Below are positions 25,129 to 33,672 of a stretch of 64,000 bases of DNA, piece after piece. The stretch spans positions 1,798,001 to 1,862,000 of the forward strand of contig NZ_CP060010.1 of NCBI RefSeq assembly GCF_017798205.1, written 5' to 3'. The stretch is from Cognatishimia activa. GTDB lineage: Bacteria > Pseudomonadota > Alphaproteobacteria > Rhodobacterales > Rhodobacteraceae. A program made the position numbers and the translations under genes. The notes below the pieces were generated by a model that was given only the letters and a program-made list of their open reading frames with translations, was not told where the DNA came from and searched no databases. Position 1 is the stretch's first letter. Each line of letters starts with the position of its first letter.

Positions 25129-25839
25129 TCATGCAGGCATTTGTGGGGGAAGACTGCCAAGCGGCACGTCCAGAGCGTCCGGAAAAACGAAGAGTTCGAT
25201 CTGATTGCGCGAAAGGTTCCAGTGGTCGATGGCGAGTTGCGCGGCGGTGTCAGCGTCCCGCGCCTCGATGGCTTCGATTATGGCGTCATGTTGGCGGCTG
25301 GCCAGTTCACGCTCTTTGCTTAAGGCGCTGGCGGAGGGATTGTAGAAGGTGATGCTCAGGCGCGCGTGATCGATCAGAAGCCGATTGAACGAGGGCTGCA
25401 GATAGATATTGGCGGCCATCTCTCCGGTGATTTCATGGAAGCGATTGTTGGTCAGCGCACGATCGGCCGCATGGCCTACGTCGAGTGCGTGTTTGAACGC
25501 GGATTGTGCGTCTTTCAGCGCGGTGATCTGAGCGCGCGTGGCATTGAGTGCAGCCATACGCAGGATCGCACCGTAGACCATGGGGGCGGCCTGAAAGAAG
25601 CCGCGCATCGTCGCAAAGGACATGTCGGATACGCGCGCACCTCGGTTGGGTTGCAGCGTTAAATACCCTTCGCCTGCCAGTTCACGCAGTACTTCGCGCA
25701 GTGGGGTGCGCGAGAGGCCGAACTCTTGCGCGAGCTGCGCCTCATCCAAATCCGCACCCGGTGCGAGCGACGTCGTGAGGACCGCGGATCTTATGTGATC
25801 CGCGAGCGCGCGTTTGGGGCTTTTGTCTGTGTCAGGCAT
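25129..25839 (-). CDS. GntR family regulator (FCD/FadR-type)
   Basis: A 236-residue regulator. The winged-helix N-terminus carries ALADHIRSAVLTTSLAPGAD, AQLAQEFGLSRTPLREVLRE and GYLTLQPNRGARVS (about 10-75). The C-terminal helical FCD domain carries NRFHEITGEMA and HDAIIEAIEARDADTAAQLA, with metal-binding histidines typical of the group. I chose the ATG at 25839; the frame extends to a TTG at 25887, but that lies within a dyad that looks like an operator. The gene is first in the FAD oxidase-ALDH-DapA-like operon (seven bases before the DapA-like gene) and divergent from a GlxA-type regulator. Confidence 0.9.
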   Translation of the reverse strand: MPDTDKSPKRALADHIRSAVLTTSLAPGADLDEAQLAQEFGLSRTPLREVLRELAGEGYLTLQPNRGARVSDMSFATMRGFFQAAPMVYGAILRMAALNATRAQITALKDAQSAFKHALDVGHAADRALTNNRFHEITGEMAANIYLQPSFNRLLIDHARLSITFYNPSASALSKERELASRQHDAIIEAIEARDADTAAQLAIDHWNLSRNQIELFVFPDALDVPLGSLPPQMPA

Positions 25840-25880
25840 CTTGCATTTCGTCTTAGGTTGCGAATCTTGTATTTGCGAAA

Positions 25881-25896
25881 TATACAATATGTATAC
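25881..25896. promoter_or_regulatory. Dyad in the GntR/GlxA divergent promoter, candidate operator
   Basis: TATACAATATGTATAC has matching half-sites (TATAC and GTATA) around an AT-rich centre. FCD-type GntR proteins often bind sites of the form TTGTATACAA. It sits 42 bases upstream of the GntR start and 24 bases upstream of the GlxA start, so it could serve both promoters. Inferred from symmetry and position. Confidence 0.45.
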
Positions 25897-25919
25897 AAAA
25901 TTGCGACCCCGTTCCAGAA

Positions 25920-26876
25920 ATGACCGACACGCCTGTTCAACGTTTCACGTTTATCCTTGTAGAAGAGTTCTCTCATCTCGCGTTTTCCTGCGCCGTGGAA
26001 CCGTTGCGCATTGCCAATCTGGTCAGTGGCAAGACGCTTTATGACTGGCAGTTGATTTCCGAAAACGGCGAGACAGCGACCTGTTCAAATGGCACTGTTT
26101 CACTGGTGGATGGTGGGCTTGAGGACATTCAGAGCAGTGCACGGCTGTTTGTGCTGTCTGGTATCCACATGAAAAACCATGTCACCTCAAGCCTGCTGGC
26201 GGTCCTGCGTCGTCACAGAGCCATGGGCACGCCTTTGGGGGCTTTGTGCTCAGGGGCGTGGATCCTCGCAGAGGCGGGCTTTTTGGACGGCAAAGAGGCC
26301 TCGATCCACTGGGAGTATCACGACAGTTTCAGCGAAGCCTTTCCGGACGTGAATCTGGTGCGCAACGTCTTTGTGGCGGATGCACCGTTTTTGACGGCTT
26401 CTGGGGGAACCGCGGCGGCGGATCTGATTTTGCATCTGATTGAGGCGGAGCACGGAGAAGAGCTGGCGCTCGCCGTGGCGGACCAGATGGTTTACAACGC
26501 TGTGCGCGCGGCGACCGCCGAGCAGAAAGTGTCGCTGCAGTCGCGCAATGGCATCCGAAATGCCCACCTGGTGAAGGCGATCACGATTATGAAAGAGGGG
26601 TTGGAGACGCCAGTGTCCCCGACCGTCATCGCCGAAGATCTGGGTATTTCGACACGGCAACTTGAGCGTCTGTTTGGCAAGTTCCTGAACACGTCTCCGA
26701 AGAAATACTACATGGAGCTGCGTTTGGACAAAGCGCGCAATCTTTTGGTGCAGACCGATCAATCCATAACGGATGTGGCGTTGGCCTGCGGCTTTGAGAA
26801 CTCGGGACATTTTTCGCGGGCGTATCGCACCGCTTTTGGGCATGCGCCCTCGTTGCAAAAATCAAAACTCACTTAG
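25920..26876 (+). CDS. GlxA family (DJ-1/PfpI-like plus AraC) transcriptional regulator
   Basis: A 318-residue two-domain regulator. The N-terminal half (about 1-190) is a class I glutamine amidotransferase-like/DJ-1 domain: FILVEEFSHLAFSCAVEPLR, LGALCSGAWILAEAGFLDG with the nucleophile-elbow cysteine, and ASIHWEYHDSFSEAFPDV. The C-terminal half is an AraC DNA-binding domain with PTVIAEDLGISTRQLERLF and ALACGFENSGHFSRAYRTAF. Members of this class control arginine, glycine-betaine, carnitine and dimethylglycine catabolism in other proteobacteria, which fits the neighbouring amine-type oxidase and the MttB-like gene. It is divergent from the GntR-led operon. Confidence 0.9.
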   Translation: MTDTPVQRFTFILVEEFSHLAFSCAVEPLRIANLVSGKTLYDWQLISENGETATCSNGTVSLVDGGLEDIQSSARLFVLSGIHMKNHVTSSLLAVLRRHRAMGTPLGALCSGAWILAEAGFLDGKEASIHWEYHDSFSEAFPDVNLVRNVFVADAPFLTASGGTAAADLILHLIEAEHGEELALAVADQMVYNAVRAATAEQKVSLQSRNGIRNAHLVKAITIMKEGLETPVSPTVIAEDLGISTRQLERLFGKFLNTSPKKYYMELRLDKARNLLVQTDQSITDVALACGFENSGHFSRAYRTAFGHAPSLQKSKLT

Positions 26877-26887
26877 GTTCCGTGGGC

Positions 26888-26932
26888 GGAAACTTTGAAA
26901 GTTTCCGACTCCGATTTCTTCTAAAGAAATCG
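26888..26932. repeat. Two-hairpin dispersed element, copy 1
   Basis: Two palindromes lie in fixed spacing: GGAAACTTT-G-AAAGTTTCC (26888-26906), then GACTC, then CGATTTCTT-CTA-AAGAAATCG (26912-26932). The same 19+5+21 layout recurs at 58961-59005 with different but still self-complementary first arms, so base pairing is conserved while sequence changes. It lies just after the GlxA gene stop. Confidence 0.7.
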
Positions 26933-26974
26933 TGGCCTCTAGCTTTCCAGGGGGCGAAGGCTTAGGCACAGCCT

Positions 26975-28072
26975 ATGAGTAAAATGACCCTTTTCGCTGT
27001 TTGCCCTCCCGGGCTTGAGGATGTCCTGCTGGCTGAGGTGACCGCACTGGGCTGGCCCGAGGCGCAAGCCATACCCGGTGGCGTAGAATTTGCAGGCGAC
27101 TGGCAGGACGTGTGGCGCGCCAATATGTGGCTGCGCGGCGCGACCCGCATTTTAGCGCGGCTGGGGTCTTTTCGCGCCTTCCACCTCGCACAGCTTGATA
27201 AGCGTGCCCGGAAATTTGACTGGGCTTCGGTGTTGCGTTCCGACGTACAGGTAAAGGTCGAAGCAACAAGCCGCCGCTCCAAAATCTATCATGCGGGGGC
27301 CGCCAAACAACGCTTCGAACGCGCGATCTCTGAAACGATTGGCGCCCCAATTGGCGGAGACGACGCGATTGGCATCAAAGTCCGAATTGAGGATGACCTT
27401 GTCACCATCAGCCTCGATACCTCTGGTGAAAGTTTGCATAAACGCGGCCACAAGGAAGCAGTTGGAAAAGCCCCGATGCGAGAAACGCTTGCTGCGCTTT
27501 TTATGCGCTCTTGCGGGTATGATGGACAGGAACCATTGCTCGATCCCATGTGCGGGTCTGGCACTTTCCCGATTGAAGCTGCGGAATGGGCTATGGGGCT
27601 TGCCCCTGGGCGGGCGCGAAGTTTTGCGTTTGAACAGCTCGCAAGTTTTGAGGCAGAGACCTTGGCGGCTATGCGTGCGTCATCTCCAACTCCAACCGCG
27701 TTGCGGTTCTTTGGATCTGACCGCAATGCAGGCGCGATCCAGATGGCGCAGGCCAATGCCCAACGCGCGGGTGTTCAATCTGTAACGTCTTTTCAGCACG
27801 CCGCGATCAGCGATCTAAAACGGCCGGACACAGAGCCAGGACTTGTGATGATCAACCCGCCGTATGGCGCGCGTATCGGCAATAAGAAACTTCTCTATGG
27901 TCTTTATGGATCCATGGGGCAGGTCTTGAAGGAGCAATTTCAGGGGTGGCGTGTTGGGGTTGTGACCTCTGATACAAGCCTTGCACGCGCCACTGGCCTG
28001 CCGCGTCTGACAAACGGCGCGCCGCTGCCGCACGGAGGCCTAAAGGTGCGGCTGTTTCAGTCTCAGCTTTAG
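26975..28072 (+). CDS. THUMP-domain class I SAM-dependent RNA methyltransferase (RlmL-N/YpsC-like)
   Basis: A 365-residue protein. The N-terminal region (about 1-155) resembles the ferredoxin-like and THUMP RNA-binding domains, with FAVCPPGLEDVLLAEVTALG and IGIKVRIEDDLVTISLDTSG. The catalytic domain has the SAM motif LLDPMCGSGTFPIEAAEWA and the N-methyltransferase motif VMINPPYGARIGN. This architecture fits enzymes that make N2-methylguanosine in rRNA (RlmL N-terminal half). It is a single gene between the GlxA gene and a convergent phnM, one base from the phnM stop, so no transcription terminator separates them. Confidence 0.85.
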   Translation: MSKMTLFAVCPPGLEDVLLAEVTALGWPEAQAIPGGVEFAGDWQDVWRANMWLRGATRILARLGSFRAFHLAQLDKRARKFDWASVLRSDVQVKVEATSRRSKIYHAGAAKQRFERAISETIGAPIGGDDAIGIKVRIEDDLVTISLDTSGESLHKRGHKEAVGKAPMRETLAALFMRSCGYDGQEPLLDPMCGSGTFPIEAAEWAMGLAPGRARSFAFEQLASFEAETLAAMRASSPTPTALRFFGSDRNAGAIQMAQANAQRAGVQSVTSFQHAAISDLKRPDTEPGLVMINPPYGARIGNKKLLYGLYGSMGQVLKEQFQGWRVGVVTSDTSLARATGLPRLTNGAPLPHGGLKVRLFQSQL

Positions 28073-28073
28073 G

Positions 28074-29258
28074 TTATTCCGCCGCGACGGGCACTTCGTA
28101 GCTAAGCAGCTGCGTAAAGCGGCGGGCCGCTTCGCCCATCATATGCGTGATCCGTCCACCTGAAATCGTCGCCTCAATCGCCTTGGTGTCCGCATTCACC
28201 ACCACAAGGTCGGCGCGTTTCCCATAGTCTATGACCCCGCGGTCACTGAGGCGCAGCACTTCCGCTGCATTGGTCGAGATCATAGCCCAAGCTTTTTCCA
28301 AAGACATGACGCCGTCCTCGGCCAACTTGAATGCTGCCTGCGCCAAGGCCGGATAGTAATAGTCAGAGACCAGCACGTCGCAAAGTCCAGCCTTTACCAA
28401 ATCTATGGCTGCAATATTGCCTGATTGGCTTCCGCCCCGAACAATATTGGGTGCGCCCATTAGCACTGGGTCATTCACAGCCTTTGCCAAAGCCGCTGGG
28501 GTGCGCGAGGTCGGAAATTCACAGACTTTTGCGCCGATCAAAGAATAGGTCTCGCGCGTGGTGCCATCTGGATCATCGTGACTGCCATAGGTAACGCCCA
28601 TCTGGTCAAAGGCCTCAGCCAGTTTGCACAGATGACGCGGAACCTCCTTGTCCTGATCGCGGGCGGCCCAAACCATTGCCATATGTTCTTCAGAGGTGCG
28701 GCCATTCTTTTTGGCCCAATGGGCGATGTCTTCAGGGCGGGCGTGGCTCATTTCAATCGCCTCATCGAGGTGATTGTTAAAGATCACATAGTCGACGCCG
28801 AATTTTTTGATCGCGGTGAGCAGACGCTCGCGCGTGCCCACTGTATGGGTTTCACAGCGAATTTGCACGCGCAGATCGGTTAACATGCGATGGCGATAGG
28901 CCGCGACGGATGCAAGAAAGCTTTCAGCGAAATCGGGGCCGCGATGACCGCCCTCCCAGCTCCAGCTCTGGGCCATCCATGCGGTTGTGACGCCATTGGC
29001 CGCGGCATCCCGGTCCGTGGCGCGCAGCCCGGTTTCCATCGGAAAAAGGGCCGAGGGGCGTGGGGCCATATGGCGTTCAAATGCATCGCCGTGCAGATCA
29101 ATAATGCCGGGCAAAATCAGATAGCCGGTCAGATCGACGGCCGGGAATGGGCCTTTAGAGATCAGCCCATTTGCAATCGCTAGCGAACGCTGTTGCAAAG
29201 ATCCGTCGCGCAGGACAGTCGCGCCTGTCAGGCGCAAAGGGGAAAGATGAGAAATCAT
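28074..29258 (-). CDS. phnM: Alpha-D-ribose 1-methylphosphonate 5-triphosphate diphosphatase
   Basis: A 394-residue metal-dependent hydrolase of the amidohydrolase superfamily. It shows the PhnM signature LPGIIDLHGDAFERHMAPRP near residues 50-70, where the HGD and the following histidine bind metals, plus YVIFNNHLDEA, GVTYGSHDDPD and GKRADLVVVNAD. PhnM removes pyrophosphate from 5-triphosphoribosyl-1-phosphonate in the C-P lyase pathway of phosphonate use. No other C-P lyase subunit is in the window. I used the ATG at 29258; a GTG five codons upstream (29273) is also possible. The next gene upstream is the phosphonate-linked DUF1045 gene. Confidence 0.9.
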   Translation of the reverse strand: MISHLSPLRLTGATVLRDGSLQQRSLAIANGLISKGPFPAVDLTGYLILPGIIDLHGDAFERHMAPRPSALFPMETGLRATDRDAAANGVTTAWMAQSWSWEGGHRGPDFAESFLASVAAYRHRMLTDLRVQIRCETHTVGTRERLLTAIKKFGVDYVIFNNHLDEAIEMSHARPEDIAHWAKKNGRTSEEHMAMVWAARDQDKEVPRHLCKLAEAFDQMGVTYGSHDDPDGTTRETYSLIGAKVCEFPTSRTPAALAKAVNDPVLMGAPNIVRGGSQSGNIAAIDLVKAGLCDVLVSDYYYPALAQAAFKLAEDGVMSLEKAWAMISTNAAEVLRLSDRGVIDYGKRADLVVVNADTKAIEATISGGRITHMMGEAARRFTQLLSYEVPVAAE

Positions 29259-29371
29259 TAAACTGCTCGCCACTGTTTGGTGTTGAGCTACACTTGTTTT
29301 ATGAACTCATCATGACAAAAGCCCTTGTTTTTATAGGTGAAACCAGAGCCACAAAAGTTGTTGGGATTTCC

Positions 29372-30058
29372 TCAACTACTTCCCAGGGCAAACCGCTCAA
29401 TCGCATGAAACTGACCGTCCTTGGCCTCGCCAGCAAGTGTTAGGCTGCGAATCTCAAAGGGGCTGGGGAGATGGGGCTGAATCGCTTCGGACAACTGGGT
29501 TTCGATTGTAGGCAGCTCGGATTTTGCCAGTTTTCCGCTGAGTGTCATGTGAAAGTGAAAGTCTTGCAGGACATATGGGTATCCCCAGCGCATGAGGTTG
29601 TCTTCCTGACTTGGTGTAAGACCCGCAGCGCGGCGGCGGGCGATCTCGGCCTCTGGGGCAGGGGCACGAAACGCATCAAAAGCCTCAACAACAGACGCGG
29701 CCAATGCGTTCAGTTTGGTTTCATCCCCAACCGGCGTGAGAGCCAAAAATCGTCCGATCCGTTGCAGGGACAGCGCTTCTAGAGTGACGCTATCTAATCC
29801 GGCGCAAATCTGGGCGGTCTGATCTCTAAGTGTCTCAAAATCATAGCCTTCCGCCAAGCGAAACGGAGGCTTCATCGTCGCATGGAACCCATATTTCCGG
29901 GGTGTCGCGGTGATCTGCGAAATGGGTATGGGCAGATCGGCCAAGTCGGGGTGTGGCACTGCCTTGCCGGCCTCAAGATCCCAACCTAGCCAGGCCGCAC
30001 CAAAGTCTGCCAAGGGGCCTGGCTCGGCTGTGAAATAGATGGCGTAGCGTTTGAACAT
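29372..30058 (-). CDS. DUF1045 (2H phosphoesterase-like) phosphonate-metabolism protein
   Basis: A 228-residue protein with the two histidine motifs of the 2H phosphodiesterase fold: HAT in KYGFHATMKPPFRL and HMT in DFHFHMTLSGKLA. MFKRYAIYFTAEPGPLADFG at the N-terminus is typical of DUF1045, a family regularly found inside C-P lyase gene clusters, sometimes in place of the phosphoribosyl cyclic phosphodiesterase PhnP. It lies 113 bases upstream of phnM on the same strand, which supports a phosphonate role. The start at 30058 removes 29 residues of non-conserved upstream frame. Confidence 0.85.
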   Translation of the reverse strand: MFKRYAIYFTAEPGPLADFGAAWLGWDLEAGKAVPHPDLADLPIPISQITATPRKYGFHATMKPPFRLAEGYDFETLRDQTAQICAGLDSVTLEALSLQRIGRFLALTPVGDETKLNALAASVVEAFDAFRAPAPEAEIARRRAAGLTPSQEDNLMRWGYPYVLQDFHFHMTLSGKLAKSELPTIETQLSEAIQPHLPSPFEIRSLTLAGEAKDGQFHAIERFALGSS

Positions 30059-30175
30059 CGTGAGGGCCTCGTAGGTTTTGTGACGCCCGCTGTCGCAGGT
30101 TTGCGTGACAAAGCGATGACATATCCTCAAAGGCGCGACTTGCAAAGCGACGCGCCACTTGATAGGCCCTTCGCA

Positions 30176-30263
30176 TCCGTTGGGGTGCCTTCGCGTAAGG
30201 CTGAGAGGTCAGAGACCAACCCATCGAACCTGATCCGGGGTCAGCACCGGCGTAGGAAACGGA
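30176..30263 (+). ncRNA. Thiamine pyrophosphate (TPP) riboswitch
   Basis: The sequence shows the conserved THI-box elements in order: GGGGTGCC, GGCTGAGA, ACCCATCGAACCTGATC, and CACCGGCGTAGG. TCCGTT (30176-30181) pairs with AACGGA (30258-30263) as the closing P1 helix. It ends 77 bases before thiD and probably turns the eleven-gene thiamine operon down when TPP is abundant. The RNA element is seen directly; the on/off mode (translation or termination) is not resolved. Confidence 0.95.
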
Positions 30264-30340
30264 GACTTGATGATCGCGGCCAAACCCGCACCCGTTTCCC
30301 CAAACCGCCGACAAGACCCCAAGATATTTGGAGGACGCGC

Positions 30341-31138
30341 ATGGTACGTGCGGCGATGACGATTGCGGGATCTGACAGCGGTGGCGGGGCTGGCATTCAG
30401 GCTGACCTTAAGACTTTTTCCGCCTTGGGCGTGTTTGGGACCTCGGCGATTACAGCGATCACAGCGCAGAACACGGTGGATGTGACAGCGGTCGAAGTCC
30501 TGCCTAACGAGGCGATTGCAGCTCAGATTGCGGCGGTTCTCGATGACATCGACATCCATGCGATCAAGATCGGGATGCTTGGGTCTCCGGCGCTGATTGA
30601 GACCGTGGCACGGTCGATTGAGGGTTTTGACGGGCCAGTGGTTCTGGATCCGGTGATGCTCTCGAAATCGGGCGTGGCTTTGTTGCCGGATGATGCGGTG
30701 GACGCTTTGGTGTCGGTTCTGGTTCCGCGCGCAACGGTCGTGACGCCAAACCTGCCCGAAGCGGCGCGGATCGTGAGTGAAGACGGGCCCAGCACGGATG
30801 AGGGAACCCAGGCGCAGGGGCGGCGTATTCTGGATCTGGGCGCGCAGGCTGTCGTGATGAAAGGCGGTCATGCCGAGGGCGAGATCTGTCGCGACTGGCT
30901 GATCACGGCGGATTATGCGGTTTCCTTTGAAGCCCCACGCATAGATACGCGCAACACACATGGTACGGGCTGCTCTATGTCCTCTGCGATTGCGGCAGAG
31001 CTGGCCAAAGGGGCGGCGCTGACAGATGCGGTCGGCACAGCCCATAACTGGCTCCATCAGGCGATCCTCGCGGCGGATGATATTGACATCGGCAAGGGCC
31101 ATGGTCCTGTCCACCATTTCCATGCGCTTTGGTCGTGA
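30341..31138 (+). CDS. thiD: Bifunctional HMP kinase / HMP-phosphate kinase
   Basis: A 265-residue ribokinase-fold enzyme that phosphorylates 4-amino-5-hydroxymethyl-2-methylpyrimidine twice for thiamine synthesis. The N-terminus MTIAGSDSGGGAGIQADLKT, TAITAQNTVDV, and the C-terminal anion-hole motif RNTHGTGCSMSSAIAAELA are all family signatures. The ATG at 30341 follows GGAGGA; the open frame extends to 30080 but that part overlaps the riboswitch. It is the first gene after the TPP riboswitch and its stop overlaps the thiO start (GTGA). Confidence 0.96.
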   Translation: MVRAAMTIAGSDSGGGAGIQADLKTFSALGVFGTSAITAITAQNTVDVTAVEVLPNEAIAAQIAAVLDDIDIHAIKIGMLGSPALIETVARSIEGFDGPVVLDPVMLSKSGVALLPDDAVDALVSVLVPRATVVTPNLPEAARIVSEDGPSTDEGTQAQGRRILDLGAQAVVMKGGHAEGEICRDWLITADYAVSFEAPRIDTRNTHGTGCSMSSAIAAELAKGAALTDAVGTAHNWLHQAILAADDIDIGKGHGPVHHFHALWS

Positions 31139-32109
31139 GTGTTGATTTCACCATAAAAGGCGCCGGGGTGGCCGGGCTTTGCGTTGCAACCGAGCTTGCC
31201 CGGCGCGGGGCAACGGTGCGCGTGTTGGACCCGAATGGCGCTCCCGGTGAACACGGTTGCAGTTGGTGGGCGGGTGGCATGCTCGCGCCTGATTGCGAAG
31301 GCGAGGTGGCCGAGGAGCCTGTGGTGCGTTTGGGACGCGGAGCCGCCGCGTGGTGGGCCGCTCAAGGCGTGGATGTGACCTACAACGGTTCGCTGGTTTT
31401 GGCACTGGGTCGCGACCGAAAAGAGCTGGATCGCTTCGCACGCCGCACGGAAAATCACGAGATGATCGACAAAGCCGCCTTGTCCGCGCTTGAGCCGCAT
31501 CTTGGCGAGCGATTTTCCCGCGCGCTTTACATGGAGGCAGAGGCGCACTTGAACCCGCGTCAGGCCTTGGCGCATTTGGTGTCTGAGCTTGCGCAGCGTG
31601 GTATAGAAATTACCACCGCAGACCCCGAAGGTCAGGTCATCGATTGCCGAGGCCTAGCCGCGCGCGACAGTCTTACCGATCTGCGTGGCGTCAAGGGAGA
31701 GATGGTGGTTCTACGCGCGCCTGACGTGACATTGAGCCGTCCCATCCGGCTGCTGCATCCACGCTTCCCGCTCTATATCGTTCCGCGCGGAGACGGCATC
31801 TTTATGCTGGGCGCGACGCAGATCGAAAGCGGCGAGCGCAGCCGCGCGACGGTGCGCTCTGTGATGGAACTCTTGAACACCGCTTATGCTCTCCATCCCG
31901 CCTTTGGCGAGGCAGAATTGCTTGAGATCGGCGTTGATGCACGCCCAGCCTTCCCGGACAACCTACCACAGATCACCTCGAAGGGTGGGATTACTTACGT
32001 GAATGGGCTCTTTCGGCATGGGTATCTCTTAGCACCTGCGATGGCGCAGATGACGGCGGAATTGGTGATGAACGGCAAGCAGCCGGAACTTTGGAAGGAT
32101 GTGGCATGA
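31135..32109 (+). CDS. thiO: Glycine oxidase ThiO
   Basis: A 324-residue FAD protein of the D-amino acid oxidase group. It starts MSVDFTIKGAGVAGLCVATE with the FAD-binding fold, then HGCSWWAGGMLAPDCEGE near residue 40, and ends with LPQITSKGGITYVNGLFRHG and a C-terminal helix. ThiO oxidises glycine to iminoacetate, the imine used by ThiG for the thiazole ring, in place of ThiH. The GTG at 31135 overlaps the thiD stop; a TTG at 31129 is less likely. It overlaps thiS by four bases. Its place between thiD and thiS-thiG makes the role clear. Confidence 0.93.
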   Translation: MSVDFTIKGAGVAGLCVATELARRGATVRVLDPNGAPGEHGCSWWAGGMLAPDCEGEVAEEPVVRLGRGAAAWWAAQGVDVTYNGSLVLALGRDRKELDRFARRTENHEMIDKAALSALEPHLGERFSRALYMEAEAHLNPRQALAHLVSELAQRGIEITTADPEGQVIDCRGLAARDSLTDLRGVKGEMVVLRAPDVTLSRPIRLLHPRFPLYIVPRGDGIFMLGATQIESGERSRATVRSVMELLNTAYALHPAFGEAELLEIGVDARPAFPDNLPQITSKGGITYVNGLFRHGYLLAPAMAQMTAELVMNGKQPELWKDVA

Positions 32110-32303
32110 AGCTCTTTGTGAATGGTGAGGCGCAAAAGGTTGTGGCGGAGACGCTGGCTGAGGCTCTTGATGTGCTGGGCTATGGAGAAGCCAAGGTCGC
32201 GACGGCTGTGAATGAGGATTTCGTGCCAGCCGGATTGCGGGCCGGACATGCATTGAACGACGGCGACCGGATCGAGATCGTCGCGCCACGGCAGGGGGGC
32301 TGA
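32106..32303 (+). CDS. thiS: Sulfur carrier protein ThiS
   Basis: A 65-residue ubiquitin-like protein: [20 protein letters not shown], with the [13 protein letters not shown]-terminus ending in the diglycine that is adenylated and converted to a thiocarboxylate. It donates sulfur to the thiazole of thiamine. The ATG overlaps the thiO stop by four bases, and thiG begins two bases after its stop, so thiO-thiS-thiG form a translationally linked group. Confidence 0.96.
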   Translation: MKLFVNGEAQKVVAETLAEALDVLGYGEAKVATAVNEDFVPAGLRAGHALNDGDRIEIVAPRQGG

Positions 32304-32305
32304 GA

Positions 32306-33076
32306 ATGCCAGTCTTTTACGGAACAGAGATCGCCTCGCGCCTGATGCTCGGCACCGCGCAATATCCCTCGCCTGCGATTTTGGCGGATGCGTTTCGGCG
32401 GTCGCGTGCAGGCATTGCGACGGTTTCTGTGCGTCGCGAGGCGGGTGAGGATCAGGCGGGGCAGGCCTTTTGGGAGCTGATCAAAGAGCTGAATGTCGCG
32501 CTCTTGCCTAATACCGCCGGATGCCATTCCGTGCGCGAGGCCGTCACCACCGCCCATATGGCGCGCGAGCTGTTTGACACGAAATGGATCAAACTCGAGG
32601 TCATCGGCCATGCGGATACGTTGCAGCCTGACCCTTTTGGTCTGGTGGAGGCCGCGCGGATCCTGACGGAGGACGGGTTCCAGGTCTTTCCCTATTGCAC
32701 CGAGGATCTCGTGCTCTGTGACAAGCTGCTCGATGCGGGCTGCGAGGTTCTGATGCCCTGGGGCGCGCCGATTGGCACGGGGCTTGGCTTGAATAATGTC
32801 TATGGTCTGCGCTCCCTGCGGTCTCATTATCCCGACGTGCCCTTGGTGGTGGATGCAGGCCTCGGCGTGCCGAGTCAGGCCGCTCAAGCCATCGAGATGG
32901 GCTATGACGCGGTGCTTTTGAACACCGCCGTTGCTAAGGCCGGAGACCCTGCGGCGATGGCCGAAGGGTTTGCGTTGGCGGTGGAGGCTGGGGCAATGGC
33001 TGCCGCAGCGGACCCGATGGAGCCACGAGATATGGCGGCTCCCTCGACGCCGGTCCTGGGAAAGGCGTTTTTGTGA
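32306..33076 (+). CDS. thiG: Thiazole synthase
   Basis: A 256-residue TIM-barrel enzyme. The Schiff-base lysine is K96 in [12 protein letters not shown], the typical position. [12 protein letters not shown] near 69-80, [15 protein letters not shown] and the phosphate-binding [20 protein letters not shown] are further ThiG motifs. It condenses deoxyxylulose 5-phosphate, iminoacetate and ThiS-thiocarboxylate. It follows thiS by two bases and its stop overlaps the thiE start (TGATG). Confidence 0.97.
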   Translation: MPVFYGTEIASRLMLGTAQYPSPAILADAFRRSRAGIATVSVRREAGEDQAGQAFWELIKELNVALLPNTAGCHSVREAVTTAHMARELFDTKWIKLEVIGHADTLQPDPFGLVEAARILTEDGFQVFPYCTEDLVLCDKLLDAGCEVLMPWGAPIGTGLGLNNVYGLRSLRSHYPDVPLVVDAGLGVPSQAAQAIEMGYDAVLLNTAVAKAGDPAAMAEGFALAVEAGAMAAAADPMEPRDMAAPSTPVLGKAFL

Positions 33077-33672
33077 TGGGCTTGCCTGCGTTTTACCCGA
33101 TCTTTGACGATGTGGCCTGGATCAAACGGCTGGTACCTTTGGGCATCAAACTGGTGCAACTGCGGATCAAGGATCAGCCTGAAAATGTGATCCGAGCGCA
33201 GATCCTTGAAGCGCAAGAGATCTGTCGCGCGCACGACTGTGCCTTGGTGATCAATGACTATTGGCAGCTTGCGATCGAGCTTAAGTGCGACTGGGTGCAT
33301 CTGGGCCAAGAGGATCTGGATGACGCAGACGTCGGCGCGATCAAAGCGGCGGGTCTGAAACTCGGGCTGTCCACGCACGACGGTCCAGAGCTCGCACGCG
33401 CTTTGGCGCAGGAGCCGGATTATGTGGCGTTGGGGCCTGTCTATCCGACCATTCTGAAAAAGATGAAATGGCATCAGCAGGGGCTGGGCAAGGTCTCCGA
33501 GTGGAAAGATTTGGTCGGTGATGTGCCTTTGGTCGCCATTGGCGGCATGTCGGTCGAGCGTGCAACGGGCGCGTTTGAGGCGGGGGCCGATATCGTGTCT
33601 GCGGTCACCGACATTACGCTGAACGAGGATCCCGAAGCGCGGATCAAAGCATGGCTCGAGGTCTGCCCATGA
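33076..33672 (+). CDS. thiE: Thiamine phosphate synthase
   Basis: A 198-residue enzyme that joins HMP pyrophosphate and thiazole phosphate. Motifs include VQLRIKDQPENVI near residue 33, CALVINDYWQLAIELKCDWV, the VHLGQEDLDDADV segment, and the phosphate-binding VALGPVYPTILKKMKW, then IGGMSVERATGAFEAGADIV. The start at 33076 overlaps the thiG stop; a GTG one codon upstream is possible. The stop overlaps the ThiF-like start by four bases. Confidence 0.95.
   Translation: MGLPAFYPIFDDVAWIKRLVPLGIKLVQLRIKDQPENVIRAQILEAQEICRAHDCALVINDYWQLAIELKCDWVHLGQEDLDDADVGAIKAAGLKLGLSTHDGPELARALAQEPDYVALGPVYPTILKKMKWHQQGLGKVSEWKDLVGDVPLVAIGGMSVERATGAFEAGADIVSAVTDITLNEDPEARIKAWLEVCP

Noticed and set aside
30080-30340. 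Upstream extension of the thiD frame
   Set aside because: It runs through the TPP riboswitch; the true start at 30341 has a good ribosome site and the conserved N-terminus.
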